DNA from: Gallionella sp.
GTDB taxonomy: Bacteria > Pseudomonadota > Gammaproteobacteria > Burkholderiales > Gallionellaceae
DNA: 64,000 bases
Reading direction: 5' to 3'
Assembly: GCA_023259035.1 (NCBI GenBank)
Contig: JAHFRA010000007.1
Coordinates: 43,973-107,972, forward strand
Both the position numbers and the translations under genes were made by a program. This document shows positions 44,600 through 54,150 of this stretch, in pieces (the stretch's first letter is position 1; the number at the start of each line of letters is the position of its first letter). The notes under the pieces are model-generated. The model was given only the letters and a program-made list of their open reading frames with translations, made no database searches and was not told the origin of the DNA.

Positions 44600-45663
44600 A
44601 TATTGTTACCCTAAGCGGGCCGTTTACCCACGCGTCCAACAGTGTCCAGAAAACCATGTTCACGGTGCTGCTGGCACTGATCCCGGCCACCGCTTTCAAC
44701 TTCTACCTGTTCGGCTGGCCGGCGATCCTGCTGTTCACCGTCACGGTTGGCTCATGCGTGGCAGTCGAAGCGGCATGTCTGTCACTTGCCAGGCAACCGG
44801 CGAAGACGGTGTTGAGCGACTACTCGGCAGTGCTCACCGGCTGGCTGCTGGCGATGAGCCTGCCGCCCTGGGCGCCGTGGTGGATCGGCTTGCTGGGCGC
44901 GGTTTTCGCCATCGCGCTGGCCAAGCATGCCTTCGGTGGCATCGGCCAGAACGTGTTCAACCCCGCCATGGTGGGACGTACTGCCATGCTGGTATCGTTC
45001 CCTGTGGTGATGACCGCATGGGTCATGCCGCACCCGCTGTTTTCCTCCGGCGCACCCGGACTGGCCGATGCCATCGCCATCACCTTCGGCGGTCATCTGC
45101 CCGACACGGTGAGCGCGGCTTCGGCGCTGGGCTACATCAAGACCGAATTATCGCGCGGTATTCCGGTGACGCAGTCGATGGCGCATGTGCCAGAATTGAT
45201 GGACATGGCGCTCGGCTATCGCGCCGGCAGCCTGGGCGAGACCTCGGCGATACTGATACTCGCGGGCGGCCTGTTCCTGATGGCCAAGCGCATCATCTCG
45301 TGGCACATTCCGCTGAGCGTGATGGGCGGATTGTTCGTGATGGGCGCGGTATTCAACGCTGTCGATCCGGCACGCTTTGCCAGCGGCACCTTCCACCTGA
45401 TGTCCGGCGCCACCTTCCTCGGAGCGTTTTTCATCGCCACCGATTACGTCACTTCGCCGGTTTCCAAAAAGGGGCAACTGGTATTTGGCCTCGGCTGCGG
45501 CGTACTGATCTGGCTGATCCGCACCTTTGCCGGTTACCCGGAAGGCATGGCCTTTGCGGTGTTGCTGATGAACGGGCTGACTCCAATTATCGATCAATAC
45601 ACCCGCCCGCGTGCGTTTGGACGCAGCAGCAAGGGTGAACCGCTGCCGCTGGAGAAGCCATGA
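44596..45663 (+). CDS. rnfD: Rnf complex subunit D
   Basis: A 355-residue polytopic subunit. The FMN attachment region SGATFLGAFFIATDYVTSP is recognisable, with the flavinylated Thr in SGAT. Helices with FGGIGQNVFNPAMVGR match the family. It takes part in ion translocation linked to electron transfer. Overlaps rnfC and rnfG by four bases on either side. Confidence 0.95.
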   Translation: MNIVTLSGPFTHASNSVQKTMFTVLLALIPATAFNFYLFGWPAILLFTVTVGSCVAVEAACLSLARQPAKTVLSDYSAVLTGWLLAMSLPPWAPWWIGLLGAVFAIALAKHAFGGIGQNVFNPAMVGRTAMLVSFPVVMTAWVMPHPLFSSGAPGLADAIAITFGGHLPDTVSAASALGYIKTELSRGIPVTQSMAHVPELMDMALGYRAGSLGETSAILILAGGLFLMAKRIISWHIPLSVMGGLFVMGAVFNAVDPARFASGTFHLMSGATFLGAFFIATDYVTSPVSKKGQLVFGLGCGVLIWLIRTFAGYPEGMAFAVLLMNGLTPIIDQYTRPRAFGRSSKGEPLPLEKP

Positions 45664-46292
45664 AACAACAGAGCATGATGGTTCATGGGGTGATTCTGGG
45701 AATATTCTGCCTGGGCTTCGGGCTGTTGCTCGCCGTCACCGACAGTCTCACCGCAAAAGATATCGCCGCGCGCGCGCTGGAAGACCGGCAGAATTCGCTC
45801 AGCCAGGTGATCCCGGACAATATCCACGACAACAACCCGGTCACGGACACCGTTGCGATGAAAGACGCGCAAGGCAATGAAATCACCGTTTACCGCGCCA
45901 CAAAAGAGGGCAAGGTAACCGGCTTGGCCTACGAAATATTCGGCTCGGGCTATGGCGGCAAAATCAAGCTGATGCTGGGCGTCGATGCCCAAGGCAAGGT
46001 GCTCGGTGTGCGCGTCCTCGCCCACAAGGAAACGCCGGGTCTGGGCGACAAGATCGACGTAAAGAAGAGCGACTGGATATTGCGCTTTACCGGCCTGTCC
46101 CTCGACAACCCGCTGCCCGAAAAATGGAAGGTGAAGAAGGACGGCGGCCAGTTCGACCAGTTCGCCGGCGCCACTATCACACCGCGCGGCGTGGTTCGCG
46201 CAGTCCGCGAAGGGCTGGAATTTTTTGCCGCCAACAAGGCGCAAATGATGGACTTGAGTGCGCCAAAAGCGCCCATGAAGGAGGGACATTAA
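45660..46292 (+). CDS. rnfG: Rnf complex subunit G
   Basis: A 210-residue protein with one N-terminal helix (VILGIFCLGFGLLLAVTDSLTA) and a periplasmic FMN-binding domain. The flavinylation site is FAGATITPRGVVRAV, with the Thr that ApbE would modify. GSGYGGKIKLMLGVDAQGKVLGVRVL is the conserved flavin fold. It fits directly between rnfD and rnfE. Confidence 0.94.
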   Translation: MKQQSMMVHGVILGIFCLGFGLLLAVTDSLTAKDIAARALEDRQNSLSQVIPDNIHDNNPVTDTVAMKDAQGNEITVYRATKEGKVTGLAYEIFGSGYGGKIKLMLGVDAQGKVLGVRVLAHKETPGLGDKIDVKKSDWILRFTGLSLDNPLPEKWKVKKDGGQFDQFAGATITPRGVVRAVREGLEFFAANKAQMMDLSAPKAPMKEGH

Positions 46293-46293
46293 A

Positions 46294-46968
46294 ATGGCAA
46301 CAGAATACAAAACCATCGTCCGCGATGGGCTGTGGGATAACAACGGCGTGCTCGCCATGCTGCTGGGCATGTGTCCGACCATGGCCATGACCACCAGCGC
46401 CACCAACGGGCTGGGCATGGGCCTAGCAACGGCGGCGGTGATGGCCGCATCGAGCCTGCTGGTATCGATATTCCGCAGCCGCATCACCCAGGAAGTGCGC
46501 ATCCCTGTCTATATCCTGATCGTCGCCTCGATGGTGACGCTGGTGGATCTGTGCATGAATGCGTGGATGCACGAACTCTACAAAGTGCTGGGCCTGTTCA
46601 TCGCCTTGATCGTTTCCAACTGCCTGCCGCTCGCCCGTCTCGAAGCCTTCGCCGCCAAGGAACCGGCGCTGCCTTCATTCATGGATGGCCTGTTCATGGG
46701 TATCGGCTTCACCATTGCGCTCACCTGCATCGGCGCGGTGCGCGAAATCAGCGGATCGGGCACCCTGTTTGCCGAAGCATCGCTGCTGCTTGGTCCGGCC
46801 TTCAAGTTCATGGAAATGCGCTTGTTGCCCCCGGACATGGGCGTGCTGATGATGATCCTGCCGCCCGGCGGATTCCTCGTTGCCGGGTTGATGGTAGTGG
46901 TCAAGCGCATGATAGACGTGCGTTCCGGCAAGGCCATCCAGATGGGCGGCGCCCACAGTGTCGCGTGA
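46294..46968 (+). CDS. rnfE: Rnf complex subunit E
   Basis: A 224-residue membrane protein with about six helices. VRDGLWDNNGVLAMLLGMCPTMAMTTSATNG is the family start in form (short extracts GLWDNNGVLAMLLGMCP). GLFIALIVSNCLPLARLEAFA carries the second conserved Cys. It pairs with RnfA in the membrane core. One base separates it from rnfG. Confidence 0.95.
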   Translation: MATEYKTIVRDGLWDNNGVLAMLLGMCPTMAMTTSATNGLGMGLATAAVMAASSLLVSIFRSRITQEVRIPVYILIVASMVTLVDLCMNAWMHELYKVLGLFIALIVSNCLPLARLEAFAAKEPALPSFMDGLFMGIGFTIALTCIGAVREISGSGTLFAEASLLLGPAFKFMEMRLLPPDMGVLMMILPPGGFLVAGLMVVVKRMIDVRSGKAIQMGGAHSVA

Positions 46969-46978
46969 GGAAACAGCC

Positions 46979-47269
46979 ATGAAAGTTGGAATCGCTTACG
47001 CATTGCCGCAGCGCCAGGTCTGGTTTGATGTCGAACTGCCCGACGGTGCCACTGTTCAGGACGCCATCAATCGTTCAGGTATCCTCAAACAATTTCCTGA
47101 AATCAATCTGGAACAGCAAAAAGTCGGCGTATTCGGCAAGGTCAGCAAGCTGGATGCCGTGCTTGCTGACGGTGACCGCGTCGAAATCTACCGCCCGATT
47201 ACTTGCGACCCGAAAACCGTGCCGCGCAAGGCCAAGGCCGGAGATGCTGCATCCGAGGCTGAAGCTTAA
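46979..47269 (+). CDS. rnfH: RnfH-family ubiquitin-like protein
   Basis: A 96-residue protein with a beta-grasp ubiquitin-like fold: VGIAYALPQRQVWFDVELPDG, ATVQDAINRSGILKQFP, VGVFGKVSKLDAVLADGDRVEIYRP. The RnfH family also occurs as the YfjF antitoxin partner of RatA, but here it ends the rnf operon, which supports the RnfH name. Its exact role in the complex is unknown. AGGA precedes the ATG. Confidence 0.9.
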   Translation: MKVGIAYALPQRQVWFDVELPDGATVQDAINRSGILKQFPEINLEQQKVGVFGKVSKLDAVLADGDRVEIYRPITCDPKTVPRKAKAGDAASEAEA

Positions 47270-47284
47270 GCGACAAGTCATGTC

Positions 47285-47359
47285 GGGTTAGCGGATTTTT
47301 CGCGTAACCCAACAAACCTAATTATTACGACCAAGGCCCAGTGTTAAAAACTGGGCCTT
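47285..47359. terminator. Two hairpins after the rnf operon
   Basis: The first inverted repeat is GGGTTAGCG (47285) with CGCGTAACCC ending at 47310. The second is a perfect 10-bp stem AAGGCCCAGT (47333-47342) and ACTGGGCCTT (47350-47359). Neither has a T run, but their position after the last rnf gene suggests termination. Confidence 0.6.
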
Positions 47360-47384
47360 CGGCGGAATTATCTTTGGTTTAGAA

Positions 47385-47974
47385 ATGACCGTCCAATTTT
47401 CCGCTTTTTACAACAGCCTCGACCCCGACCCGCTCAAGCACGGCAAGCAGTTCGAGCACTTCGTCAAATGGTTCCTCAAGGCCGATCCCGAGTGGTCAAC
47501 TCAAGTTGACCAAGTATGGCCGTGGGATGAATGGCCTCAACGCTGGGGCGCGGACTGCGGCGTTGACCTCGTGTTCCGCCACAAGAACGGCGATCACTGG
47601 GCGGTGCAAGCCAAGTGCTATTCGCCCGACTACGACATCACCAAACACGATGTCGATAAATTTCTCAGCGAATCGAATCGAAACGGCCCAGCATCCAGCA
47701 CCGCCTGCTGATCGCCACCACCGACCGCATCGGGGCGAACGCAAAGCAAGTCTGCGATGCACAAGAAAAACCCGTCGTCCGTTTTCTGCTTTCCGACTTC
47801 GATAAATCCGCGCTGGACTATCCGGCCAACTTTGCCGCACTGCCGCAAGCCAAACGCAAACCCCGCCCCGAACCGCGCGACCACCAGAACGAAGCACGAA
47901 GCGCCGTGGCACTTGGCCTGCAAACCGCCGACCGTGGAGGAATCAAAGGGGTCGTGTTCGAATTGTTTTTCTAG
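47385..47974 (+). pseudogene. Decayed restriction endonuclease-like helicase gene (frameshifted, truncated)
   Basis: The first frame (47385-47711) codes for an Mrr-like restriction nuclease domain start: FEHFVKWFLKADPEW, the GADCGVDLVFRHKNGDHWAVQAKCY catalytic-type motif in shortened form (GVDLVFRHKNGDHWAVQAK). Around 47680-47700 the frame shifts, and homology continues in the next frame (LLIATTDRIGANAKQVCDAQ, then FLLSDFDKSAL) to a stop at 47974. Full family members continue for well over a thousand residues with a helicase. Only the N-terminal part is left, so the gene is dead. Confidence 0.72.
47946..47964. repeat. 19-bp direct repeat left of the toxin-antitoxin pair
   Basis: AAGGGGTCGTGTTCGAATT is repeated with one change at 48873-48891. 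The two copies bracket yhaV-prlF, and this one lies in the dead restriction gene. Confidence 0.6.
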
Positions 47975-47993
47975 CCGAACTAACGGGGTCGCA

Positions 47994-48479
47994 TTACTTT
48001 TTCCTGAGCCTCTTACCTGCGCGTTTCGCTTCAGCCAATAGATTCAGCCAATCATCTGGCGGGTTTCCGCTTTTCAGCATGCGCTGGAAAACTTGGTAGG
48101 CATCGGTATCGCTGCCGTATGCACGCTTGGTTTTTTCGTCGTTGACCCAAGCGTAAACAATGATTTTGCTCTCCTGGTGGTAGCGGAAAAATAAACGGTA
48201 TTGCTGGAAAAATTTGGCACGAAACCAGTGTTTGCGATCATCTCCCAGCGTTGCTCCCTGACGATACTCCGGTCGCGCCGGATTCTGCGGGATAACTTCA
48301 AACGCCAGTTTGTTGATGGCGGCCAGGCGTTTGGTTGCGTTCTTGTTGATATATCCGCTTGGATCTTTCTGCTGCAACGCGGCGACTTGTGTAGTCAGGG
48401 CTTCAAGGGTATCGAGAAAAAGCGGATGTGCGAAAATCGTCCAGCCATTGATGACCAAGGTGGGCGATGGCAAACTCAT
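47994..48479 (-). CDS. yhaV: YhaV-family type II toxin (RNase)
   Basis: A 161-residue RelE-superfamily toxin. The recognisable parts are VINGWTIFAHPLFLDTLEALT, PEYRQGATLGDDRKHWFRAKFFQQYRLFFRYHQESKIIVYAW in pieces (e.g. HWFRAKFFQQYRLFFRY) and DEKTKRAYGSDTDAYQVF. YhaV is a ribosome-linked RNase neutralised by PrlF. Its start overlaps the antitoxin stop by four bases, the typical order with antitoxin first. Confidence 0.93.
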   Translation of the reverse strand: MSLPSPTLVINGWTIFAHPLFLDTLEALTTQVAALQQKDPSGYINKNATKRLAAINKLAFEVIPQNPARPEYRQGATLGDDRKHWFRAKFFQQYRLFFRYHQESKIIVYAWVNDEKTKRAYGSDTDAYQVFQRMLKSGNPPDDWLNLLAEAKRAGKRLRKK

Positions 48480-48805
48480 TCGTCTTCAGCCACCAAGGGC
48501 GCATCAAGGTTAACCTTGGTATTTTTTACCAGAGACTTGATGCGTTTGCGCAATCCGGCATCAATACTTTTCAAGTGTTCGGGGTGGGTGACCATGTTGC
48601 TTGCCAGAAAATTCAGGAATTGCCCCAGCACAGGGTCATCCTCGGCCTCGCTGGTTGCGCGCGCCAACATTACGCCGCCGTCCGGCTGGATGAGATAGCG
48701 AATTTTGTCGCGTTTGCCCAGCTTGAGCGCATGACGCACCGCGTTTGGAACCGTGGTCTGGTAGCGGTCGGTCAATGTGGATTCGAGTTTGAGTGCGTGA
48801 GCCAT
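48476..48805 (-). CDS. prlF: PrlF-family antitoxin
   Basis: A 109-residue antitoxin with an AbrB/SpoVT-type N-terminus (ESTLTDRYQTTVPNAVRHALKLGKRDKIRYLI) and a C-terminal toxin-binding helix region (LKSIDAGLRKRIKSLVKN). It would repress its own operon and neutralise YhaV. The pair stands between the decayed restriction gene and kup, within direct repeats. The promoter should lie in 48806-48872. Confidence 0.93.
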   Translation of the reverse strand: MAHALKLESTLTDRYQTTVPNAVRHALKLGKRDKIRYLIQPDGGVMLARATSEAEDDPVLGQFLNFLASNMVTHPEHLKSIDAGLRKRIKSLVKNTKVNLDAPLVAEDE

Positions 48806-48872
48806 GGCGTACTCCTTAACTAGTGAAATATTGAGAGCTTATGGTAATGCAAATGCATTGCGGCGTCAAACG

Positions 48873-48891
48873 AAGGGGCCGTGTTCGAATT
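48873..48891. repeat. 19-bp direct repeat right of the toxin-antitoxin pair
   Basis: Same 19-bp word as at 47946-47964 with one mismatch (C for T at position 7). The surrounding gap 48806-49045 shows no gene. Confidence 0.6.
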
Positions 48892-49045
48892 AAATTTTCG
48901 CTTCGCAACATCCGTGACATGTTGCATTACTTGGATTGCTTTTTCCGTATCCAGCTTGGATTTCGGCGGCAATCAAAAACGGCGAATACTAAGCCTCAGG
49001 GGCAGGTTTGAACTGTTTTCCTGCTGCGGAGCAATCCGGCCAAAA

Positions 49046-50917
49046 TCAAATTTCAATTTTCGTGCCCATTTCAATGACGCGGTTAACCGGAATTTTGAAG
49101 TAGTCTGCCGCGTTCATGGCGTTCTTGGATAACGCCAGAAACAATTGCTCACGCCATTTCATCATGCCGGGATTCGGGCTGGAAACCAGCAGGGCGCGGG
49201 AAATGAAAAATGAGGTGGACATCATGTCGAAGGGTAATCCCTGTGTAGCGCACTGCTCCAGCGCAGCCGGAATATCGGGCGTATCCATAAAGCCATAAAA
49301 AACTCGCACCCAATAAAAGTTCTTGCCCATATCTTTGATCAGAAACCTGTTACCCTTTGTGACATAAGGCCTATCCTCGACCACCACGGTCAGCAATATG
49401 TTGCGTTCGTGCAGCACGTGATTGTGTTTGATGTTGTGCAGCATGGCCGACGGTGCGCCCTCGCTGGCGGGAGTCAGAAATACCGCAGTGCCATCTACTC
49501 TCGGCATATCATCAATGCCGTCAATAATTGTTTGCATCGGGACTATCAGCCGCGCAATCTCGGCGAACAGCAACTCCCGTCCCCGTTTCCATGTCGTCAG
49601 CACGGTGAAAGACAAGGCGGCAATGCCAAGAGGAAACCAGCCGCCTTGCGGAATCTTGATGGCGTTGGCGGCAAAGTAGGTCATGTCCACGACTAACAAA
49701 ACGGCGATTAAAGGTATGGCGATAACCAGTGGCCAACGCCATAGCATCACAATGACGAAGGCTATCAGCATGGTGGTTATTGTCATCGTGCCGGTGACGG
49801 CAATACCATACGCCGCTGCCAGGTTGCTGGAACTATGGAAGGTGAAAACCAGAAAGACCACCGCCAGATACAGCGTCCAATTGGTAAAGGGAACATAAAT
49901 TTGACCCTGTGCCTGGTCGGAGGTCTGGCGAATTGCCATGCGCGGCAGAAAGCCCATTTGCACGGATTGATTGGCTATCGAGAACGCGCCGGTTATGACG
50001 GCCTGCGAGGCGATGACGGTTGCCGCAGTGGCCAGCAATACCATCGGCACCAATGCCCAGGCGGGGGCAAGCAGAAAAAACGGGTTTTCGATGGCTTGCG
50101 GATGCTGTAGCAGCAACGCCCCCTGACCGAAGTAATTCAATACCAGCGCGGGCAGCACGAAAGAGAACCAGCCGAAGCGGATCGGGTATTTTCCGAAGTG
50201 CCCCATGTCGGCATACAGGGCTTCCCCGCCGGTTATGGCAAGGACGATGGAGCCGAGCGCCAGAAATGCCACCCACGGGTCTGCGCTCAAAAAAAGAAAC
50301 GCATGGATGGGATTCAGTGCCCACAGCACCTGCGGGCTTTGTGCGATGGAGAGGGCGCCCAATACCGCCAGACAACCAAACCAGAAAATCATGATCGGGC
50401 CGAAAGCTATACCTACTGCACCAGTGCCGTGTTTCTGGATGAAAAATAATCCGGTCAAGACGATGATGGTGATCGGCAGAATATAACTGCTGAACCGATG
50501 CGATACCACACCCAGCCCCTCGACCGCCGACAGCACCGAGATCGCCGGGGTGATCATGCTGTCGCCATAGAACAGCGCTGCGGCAAACACGCCGAGCGTG
50601 GTGACAAACCACTTCATCTTGGGGCGTTGCGCAGTCAGTTCGTTTACTAACGCCAGCAAGGCCAGCGATCCACCCTCGCCATGGTTGTCCGCGCGCATGA
50701 TGATGACGACATATTTGAGTGTTACCAGCAGCATGATGGTCCAGAACATCACGGACAGCACACCGAGGATATTGGCTTCTATGACGGGCAGCGGGTGGTG
50801 TCCGGCGAAAGTTTCCTTGAGGGCATACAGCGGGCTGGTACCGATGTCGCCAAACACCACACCAATTGCGCCAAGCACGAGGGCGGGCAACTTTTGTTTC
50901 GTTTGCGTACTGCTCAT
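49046..50917 (-). CDS. kup: Low-affinity potassium transporter Kup
   Basis: A 623-residue protein with about 12 helices and a C-terminal cytoplasmic domain. The N-terminal [26 protein letters not shown] signature, [16 protein letters not shown] and the [15 protein letters not shown] segment identify the KUP/HAK/KT family, proton-coupled potassium uptake. The C-terminal [13 protein letters not shown] is typical. It is on the same strand as the Mg2+ ATPase, 124 bp after it. Confidence 0.96.
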   Translation of the reverse strand: MSSTQTKQKLPALVLGAIGVVFGDIGTSPLYALKETFAGHHPLPVIEANILGVLSVMFWTIMLLVTLKYVVIIMRADNHGEGGSLALLALVNELTAQRPKMKWFVTTLGVFAAALFYGDSMITPAISVLSAVEGLGVVSHRFSSYILPITIIVLTGLFFIQKHGTGAVGIAFGPIMIFWFGCLAVLGALSIAQSPQVLWALNPIHAFLFLSADPWVAFLALGSIVLAITGGEALYADMGHFGKYPIRFGWFSFVLPALVLNYFGQGALLLQHPQAIENPFFLLAPAWALVPMVLLATAATVIASQAVITGAFSIANQSVQMGFLPRMAIRQTSDQAQGQIYVPFTNWTLYLAVVFLVFTFHSSSNLAAAYGIAVTGTMTITTMLIAFVIVMLWRWPLVIAIPLIAVLLVVDMTYFAANAIKIPQGGWFPLGIAALSFTVLTTWKRGRELLFAEIARLIVPMQTIIDGIDDMPRVDGTAVFLTPASEGAPSAMLHNIKHNHVLHERNILLTVVVEDRPYVTKGNRFLIKDMGKNFYWVRVFYGFMDTPDIPAALEQCATQGLPFDMMSTSFFISRALLVSSPNPGMMKWREQLFLALSKNAMNAADYFKIPVNRVIEMGTKIEI

Positions 50918-51040
50918 TTGCCAATCATCTTTGCGGAAGAATGGGACGGCACTTTACGCCTGCATGACCCCGAATGCAATTTTGAATATTGTTCTTTCTA
51001 CACAATGTCATAAACACAGCTTTTGTGCAGGGACTATTCC

Positions 51041-53806
51041 TTATTGCCAGCCATATTTGCGGGTGTAAATGCCCTTCATGGCTTGAGTCAGCACCATGTA
51101 ACCCAGCAGGATGGCGGACAGGTATACAAAGTAAATCAGCGGCAAGGCTTGCAGCTTGAAGTAGTGCGCAAACGATCCCATCACCAGGAAAACTCCGGCA
51201 GAGACGATGAGAATGGTTGCGCTCATCAACTGCCAGCTCGGTTTGCTTTGGATGAAGGGGATTTTTTGTGTCCGTATCATGTGCACGACCAGCGTCTGCG
51301 ACATCAGCCCCTCGATAAACCAGCCGGACTGGAACAGGGTTTGCTGTTCCGCCGTGTTCGCGGAGAATACGAACCACATCAAGCAATAAGTGGCGATGTC
51401 GAAAACGGAGCTGATCGGGCCAAAAAATATCATGAAGCGTCCGATGTCGTCCGGCTTCCAGCTTTGCGGGAGCTTGACTTGCTCTTCGTCCACGCTGTCG
51501 AACGGAATGGCGACCTGAGAGAAATCGTACAGCAGATTTTGCACCAGCAAATGCAGTGGCATCATCGGCAGAAACGGCAGGAAAGCGCCGGCCACCAGTA
51601 CCGAGAACACATTGCCGAAGTTGGAACTGGCGGTCATCTTGATGTACTTCAGCATGTTGGCAAAGGTCTTGCGCCCTTCGATGACACCTTTTTCCAGCAC
51701 CATCAAGCTGCGTTCGAGCAGAATAATATCTGCGGCTTCTTTTGCTATGTCCACTGCGGTATCCACGGAAATGCCGATGTCGGCGGCGCGCAATGCCGGA
51801 GCATCATTGATACCATCTCCCATAAAGCCTACGACGTGACCATTGCGGCGCAGCGCCTGAACAATTCGTTCTTTATGGGTGGGGGTGAGCTTGGCGAAGA
51901 TGTTGCACTTTTCCACCATCTCGGCCAGTTCGACTTCCGGCATATCTTCTACATTGGCTCCCAGCAGGATGCCTTCAATAGGCAGCCCCACTTCGCGGCA
52001 TATTTTGACAGTGACCAATTCGTTGTCGCCAGTCAAAACCTTGACCGAAACCCCGTGTTCTTTGAGTGCCTTGATGGCGGGTGCAGTTGATTCCTTCGGC
52101 GGATCGAGAAACGCGATATATCCAATCAGGATTAGCCCGGCTTCATCCATCACCTCGTAGACTTCCTTTGCCGGCGGCAATTCCCTGGCGGCGACCGCTA
52201 CCACGCGCAAGCCTTGTTCATTGAGCGAGTCGGTAATTTCGCGCATCTTGGCGAGCAGTGCCGGCGTGATCGGCTCGGTGGTTTCGCCATGCTGTACGCG
52301 GGTGCAGACGGCAAGCGTTTCCTCCAGAGCGCCCTTGCAGATCAGCAGGTGATGATGGTCGTGCTCCGCCACGACGACAGACATGCGGCGGCGGGTGAAA
52401 TCGAAGGGAATCTCATCCACCTTGCGAAATGCGGTGGCCACCTCCAGCGACTGATGTACCTCGACGTGCTCCAGTACCGCCACATCGAGCAGGTTTTTCA
52501 GGCCGGTCTGGTAATAGCTGTTGAGGTAGGCATATTCCAGCACGGTATCGGATTCCTCGCCGAGAACATCGGTGTGGCGTTCGAGAAATATTTTGTCTTG
52601 CGTCAGGGTACCGGTTTTGTCGGTGCACAACACATCCATCGCGCCAAAGCTTTGAATGGCATCCAGACGTTTAACGATTACCTTCTGCCGCGAAAGCAAC
52701 ACTGCACCTTTGGCGAGGGTTGTGGTGACGATCATCGGCAGCATCTCGGGTGTCAAACCGACGGCGACCGATAAGGCGAATAACGATGCTTCCAGCCAGT
52801 CTCCCTTGGTGAAGCCGTTGATCAGCAGTACGATGGGGGTCATTACCAGCATGAAGCGAATGAGTAACCAGCTTACCTTGTTGATGCCGATCTGGAAGGA
52901 GGTCAGCGTGCGTGTCGTCGCGGTCACGCGCTGGGCCAATGCGCCAAAGTAAGTATTGCTGCCGGTGGTTACTACCACTGCAATAGCAGAACCGCTGACC
53001 ACGTTGGTGCCCATGAACAGAATGTTGTCGAGATCGATGGTGTTGGTGACGTTTGCAACACGCTGGACGGCAAATTTCTCCACGGGCATGGATTCGCCCG
53101 TCATGGCCGATTGGCTGACAAACAAATCTTTGGCGGACAGTATTCTGAGGTCAGCAGGAATCATGTCGCCCGCCGAAAGCAGCACCAAATCACCGGGCGC
53201 CAGTAATTTGATTGCTACTTCCGCTTTACGTGGCCTTTTTGGATGGAGCACTGCATTGAAGAAGCGGTGTGCTTCTCCAGCCTCATCCTGAGCAGGATCA
53301 CGGCGTAGCACCGTTGCCGTATTGCTCACCATATCCTTAAGCTTATCCGCCGCATTGTTCGAGCGTGCTTCCTGAACAAAACGGATGAATGTCGCAAGCA
53401 CCACCATGGCCGAAATCACAATGGCTGCTTTAATATCCTCGGTAAAGTATGAAATAACCGCCAGTACTGTCAGCAAAAGGCTGAATGGATTTTTGTAGCA
53501 GTACCACAGATGCAGCCAGGCGGGGAGCGGTTTTTCATGCTCCACTTCATTGGTGCCGACACGCGCACGGATAAGCTCCGACTGCGTGTCAGTCAAACCG
53601 TCTGGATGCGTATCAAGATCGGCCAGAAGTTGATCGATCTCGCTATATGATGCGTTGGTCAGGGTTTGGCTGAGCGAGGGAGGAACATCCCGCGTTACAG
53701 TTGTGCCCCTGATGGCATCGAGTATGGCAAGACGCCGAAAGTGCCGGCTGATGGCGTGAGTGCGGATAAATCCGGCGAAGAATTCCTTGAAAAAAGATTG
53801 GCTCAT
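51041..53806 (-). CDS. mgtA: Magnesium-translocating P-type ATPase (MgtA/MgtB type)
   Basis: A 921-residue P-type ATPase. The phosphorylation motif DKTGTLT, the actuator TGES motif (SAMTGESMPVEKFA), the GDGINDAPALRAADIGIS hinge and KILLERSLMVLEKGVIEGR-type segment (ILLERSLMVLEKGVIEGR) all match MgtA/MgtB. It imports Mg2+ down a gradient using ATP, usually under low Mg2+. The ATG at 53806 has AGAGGAAAAG upstream. A gene for MgtC or a PhoPQ system is not nearby. Confidence 0.94.
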   Translation of the reverse strand: MSQSFFKEFFAGFIRTHAISRHFRRLAILDAIRGTTVTRDVPPSLSQTLTNASYSEIDQLLADLDTHPDGLTDTQSELIRARVGTNEVEHEKPLPAWLHLWYCYKNPFSLLLTVLAVISYFTEDIKAAIVISAMVVLATFIRFVQEARSNNAADKLKDMVSNTATVLRRDPAQDEAGEAHRFFNAVLHPKRPRKAEVAIKLLAPGDLVLLSAGDMIPADLRILSAKDLFVSQSAMTGESMPVEKFAVQRVANVTNTIDLDNILFMGTNVVSGSAIAVVVTTGSNTYFGALAQRVTATTRTLTSFQIGINKVSWLLIRFMLVMTPIVLLINGFTKGDWLEASLFALSVAVGLTPEMLPMIVTTTLAKGAVLLSRQKVIVKRLDAIQSFGAMDVLCTDKTGTLTQDKIFLERHTDVLGEESDTVLEYAYLNSYYQTGLKNLLDVAVLEHVEVHQSLEVATAFRKVDEIPFDFTRRRMSVVVAEHDHHHLLICKGALEETLAVCTRVQHGETTEPITPALLAKMREITDSLNEQGLRVVAVAARELPPAKEVYEVMDEAGLILIGYIAFLDPPKESTAPAIKALKEHGVSVKVLTGDNELVTVKICREVGLPIEGILLGANVEDMPEVELAEMVEKCNIFAKLTPTHKERIVQALRRNGHVVGFMGDGINDAPALRAADIGISVDTAVDIAKEAADIILLERSLMVLEKGVIEGRKTFANMLKYIKMTASSNFGNVFSVLVAGAFLPFLPMMPLHLLVQNLLYDFSQVAIPFDSVDEEQVKLPQSWKPDDIGRFMIFFGPISSVFDIATYCLMWFVFSANTAEQQTLFQSGWFIEGLMSQTLVVHMIRTQKIPFIQSKPSWQLMSATILIVSAGVFLVMGSFAHYFKLQALPLIYFVYLSAILLGYMVLTQAMKGIYTRKYGWQ

Positions 53807-54150
53807 GACTTTTCCTCTTGCTTGATACAACGAATGGAAGAGGCTGGCTAAAGTATCTGATAAGACAAAAACGATTACTTTGTCATCAGAAGCTAAGGGA
53901 ATCTTTGCGGTTAGAGCAGGCGCTCTGAGTTAGAACCGCCATCCCTCTCTCTGCGAGATAGGCGGCGGGGAAATGCCGGACGTTATCTTGCCAAGAGTCT
54001 GCCAGCCATCAAGGCGTAACGACTACTATTACTTGAACAAGTATCCATAAGGATCCCCACAGAACAGAACGGCGTGCAGAGTAGCAAAAGAATGTTTGCC
54101 AGTAAAGCTAAGGTTTTGTGCTTAAGGTGTTGCCGGGGGGCCGCGTAGAA
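53807..54150. other. Intergenic leader region upstream of mgtA
   Basis: The 344-bp gap between mgtA and pyrD (both minus strand) has no gene. It could hold a long mgtA leader. An 8-codon frame starting at 54009 (minus) is the only short frame with a tidy ATG, but it lacks a ribosome site. No M-box-like pattern was recognised. Confidence 0.4.

Noticed and set aside
49833..50924. 363-codon frame overlapping kup on the same strand
   Set aside because: Kup is well conserved in the other frame throughout; this frame has no family features.
53807..54150. Possible M-box Mg2+ riboswitch or mgtL-like leader peptide upstream of mgtA
   Set aside because: No conserved M-box segments were recognised, and the 8-codon frame has no Pro codons or ribosome site.
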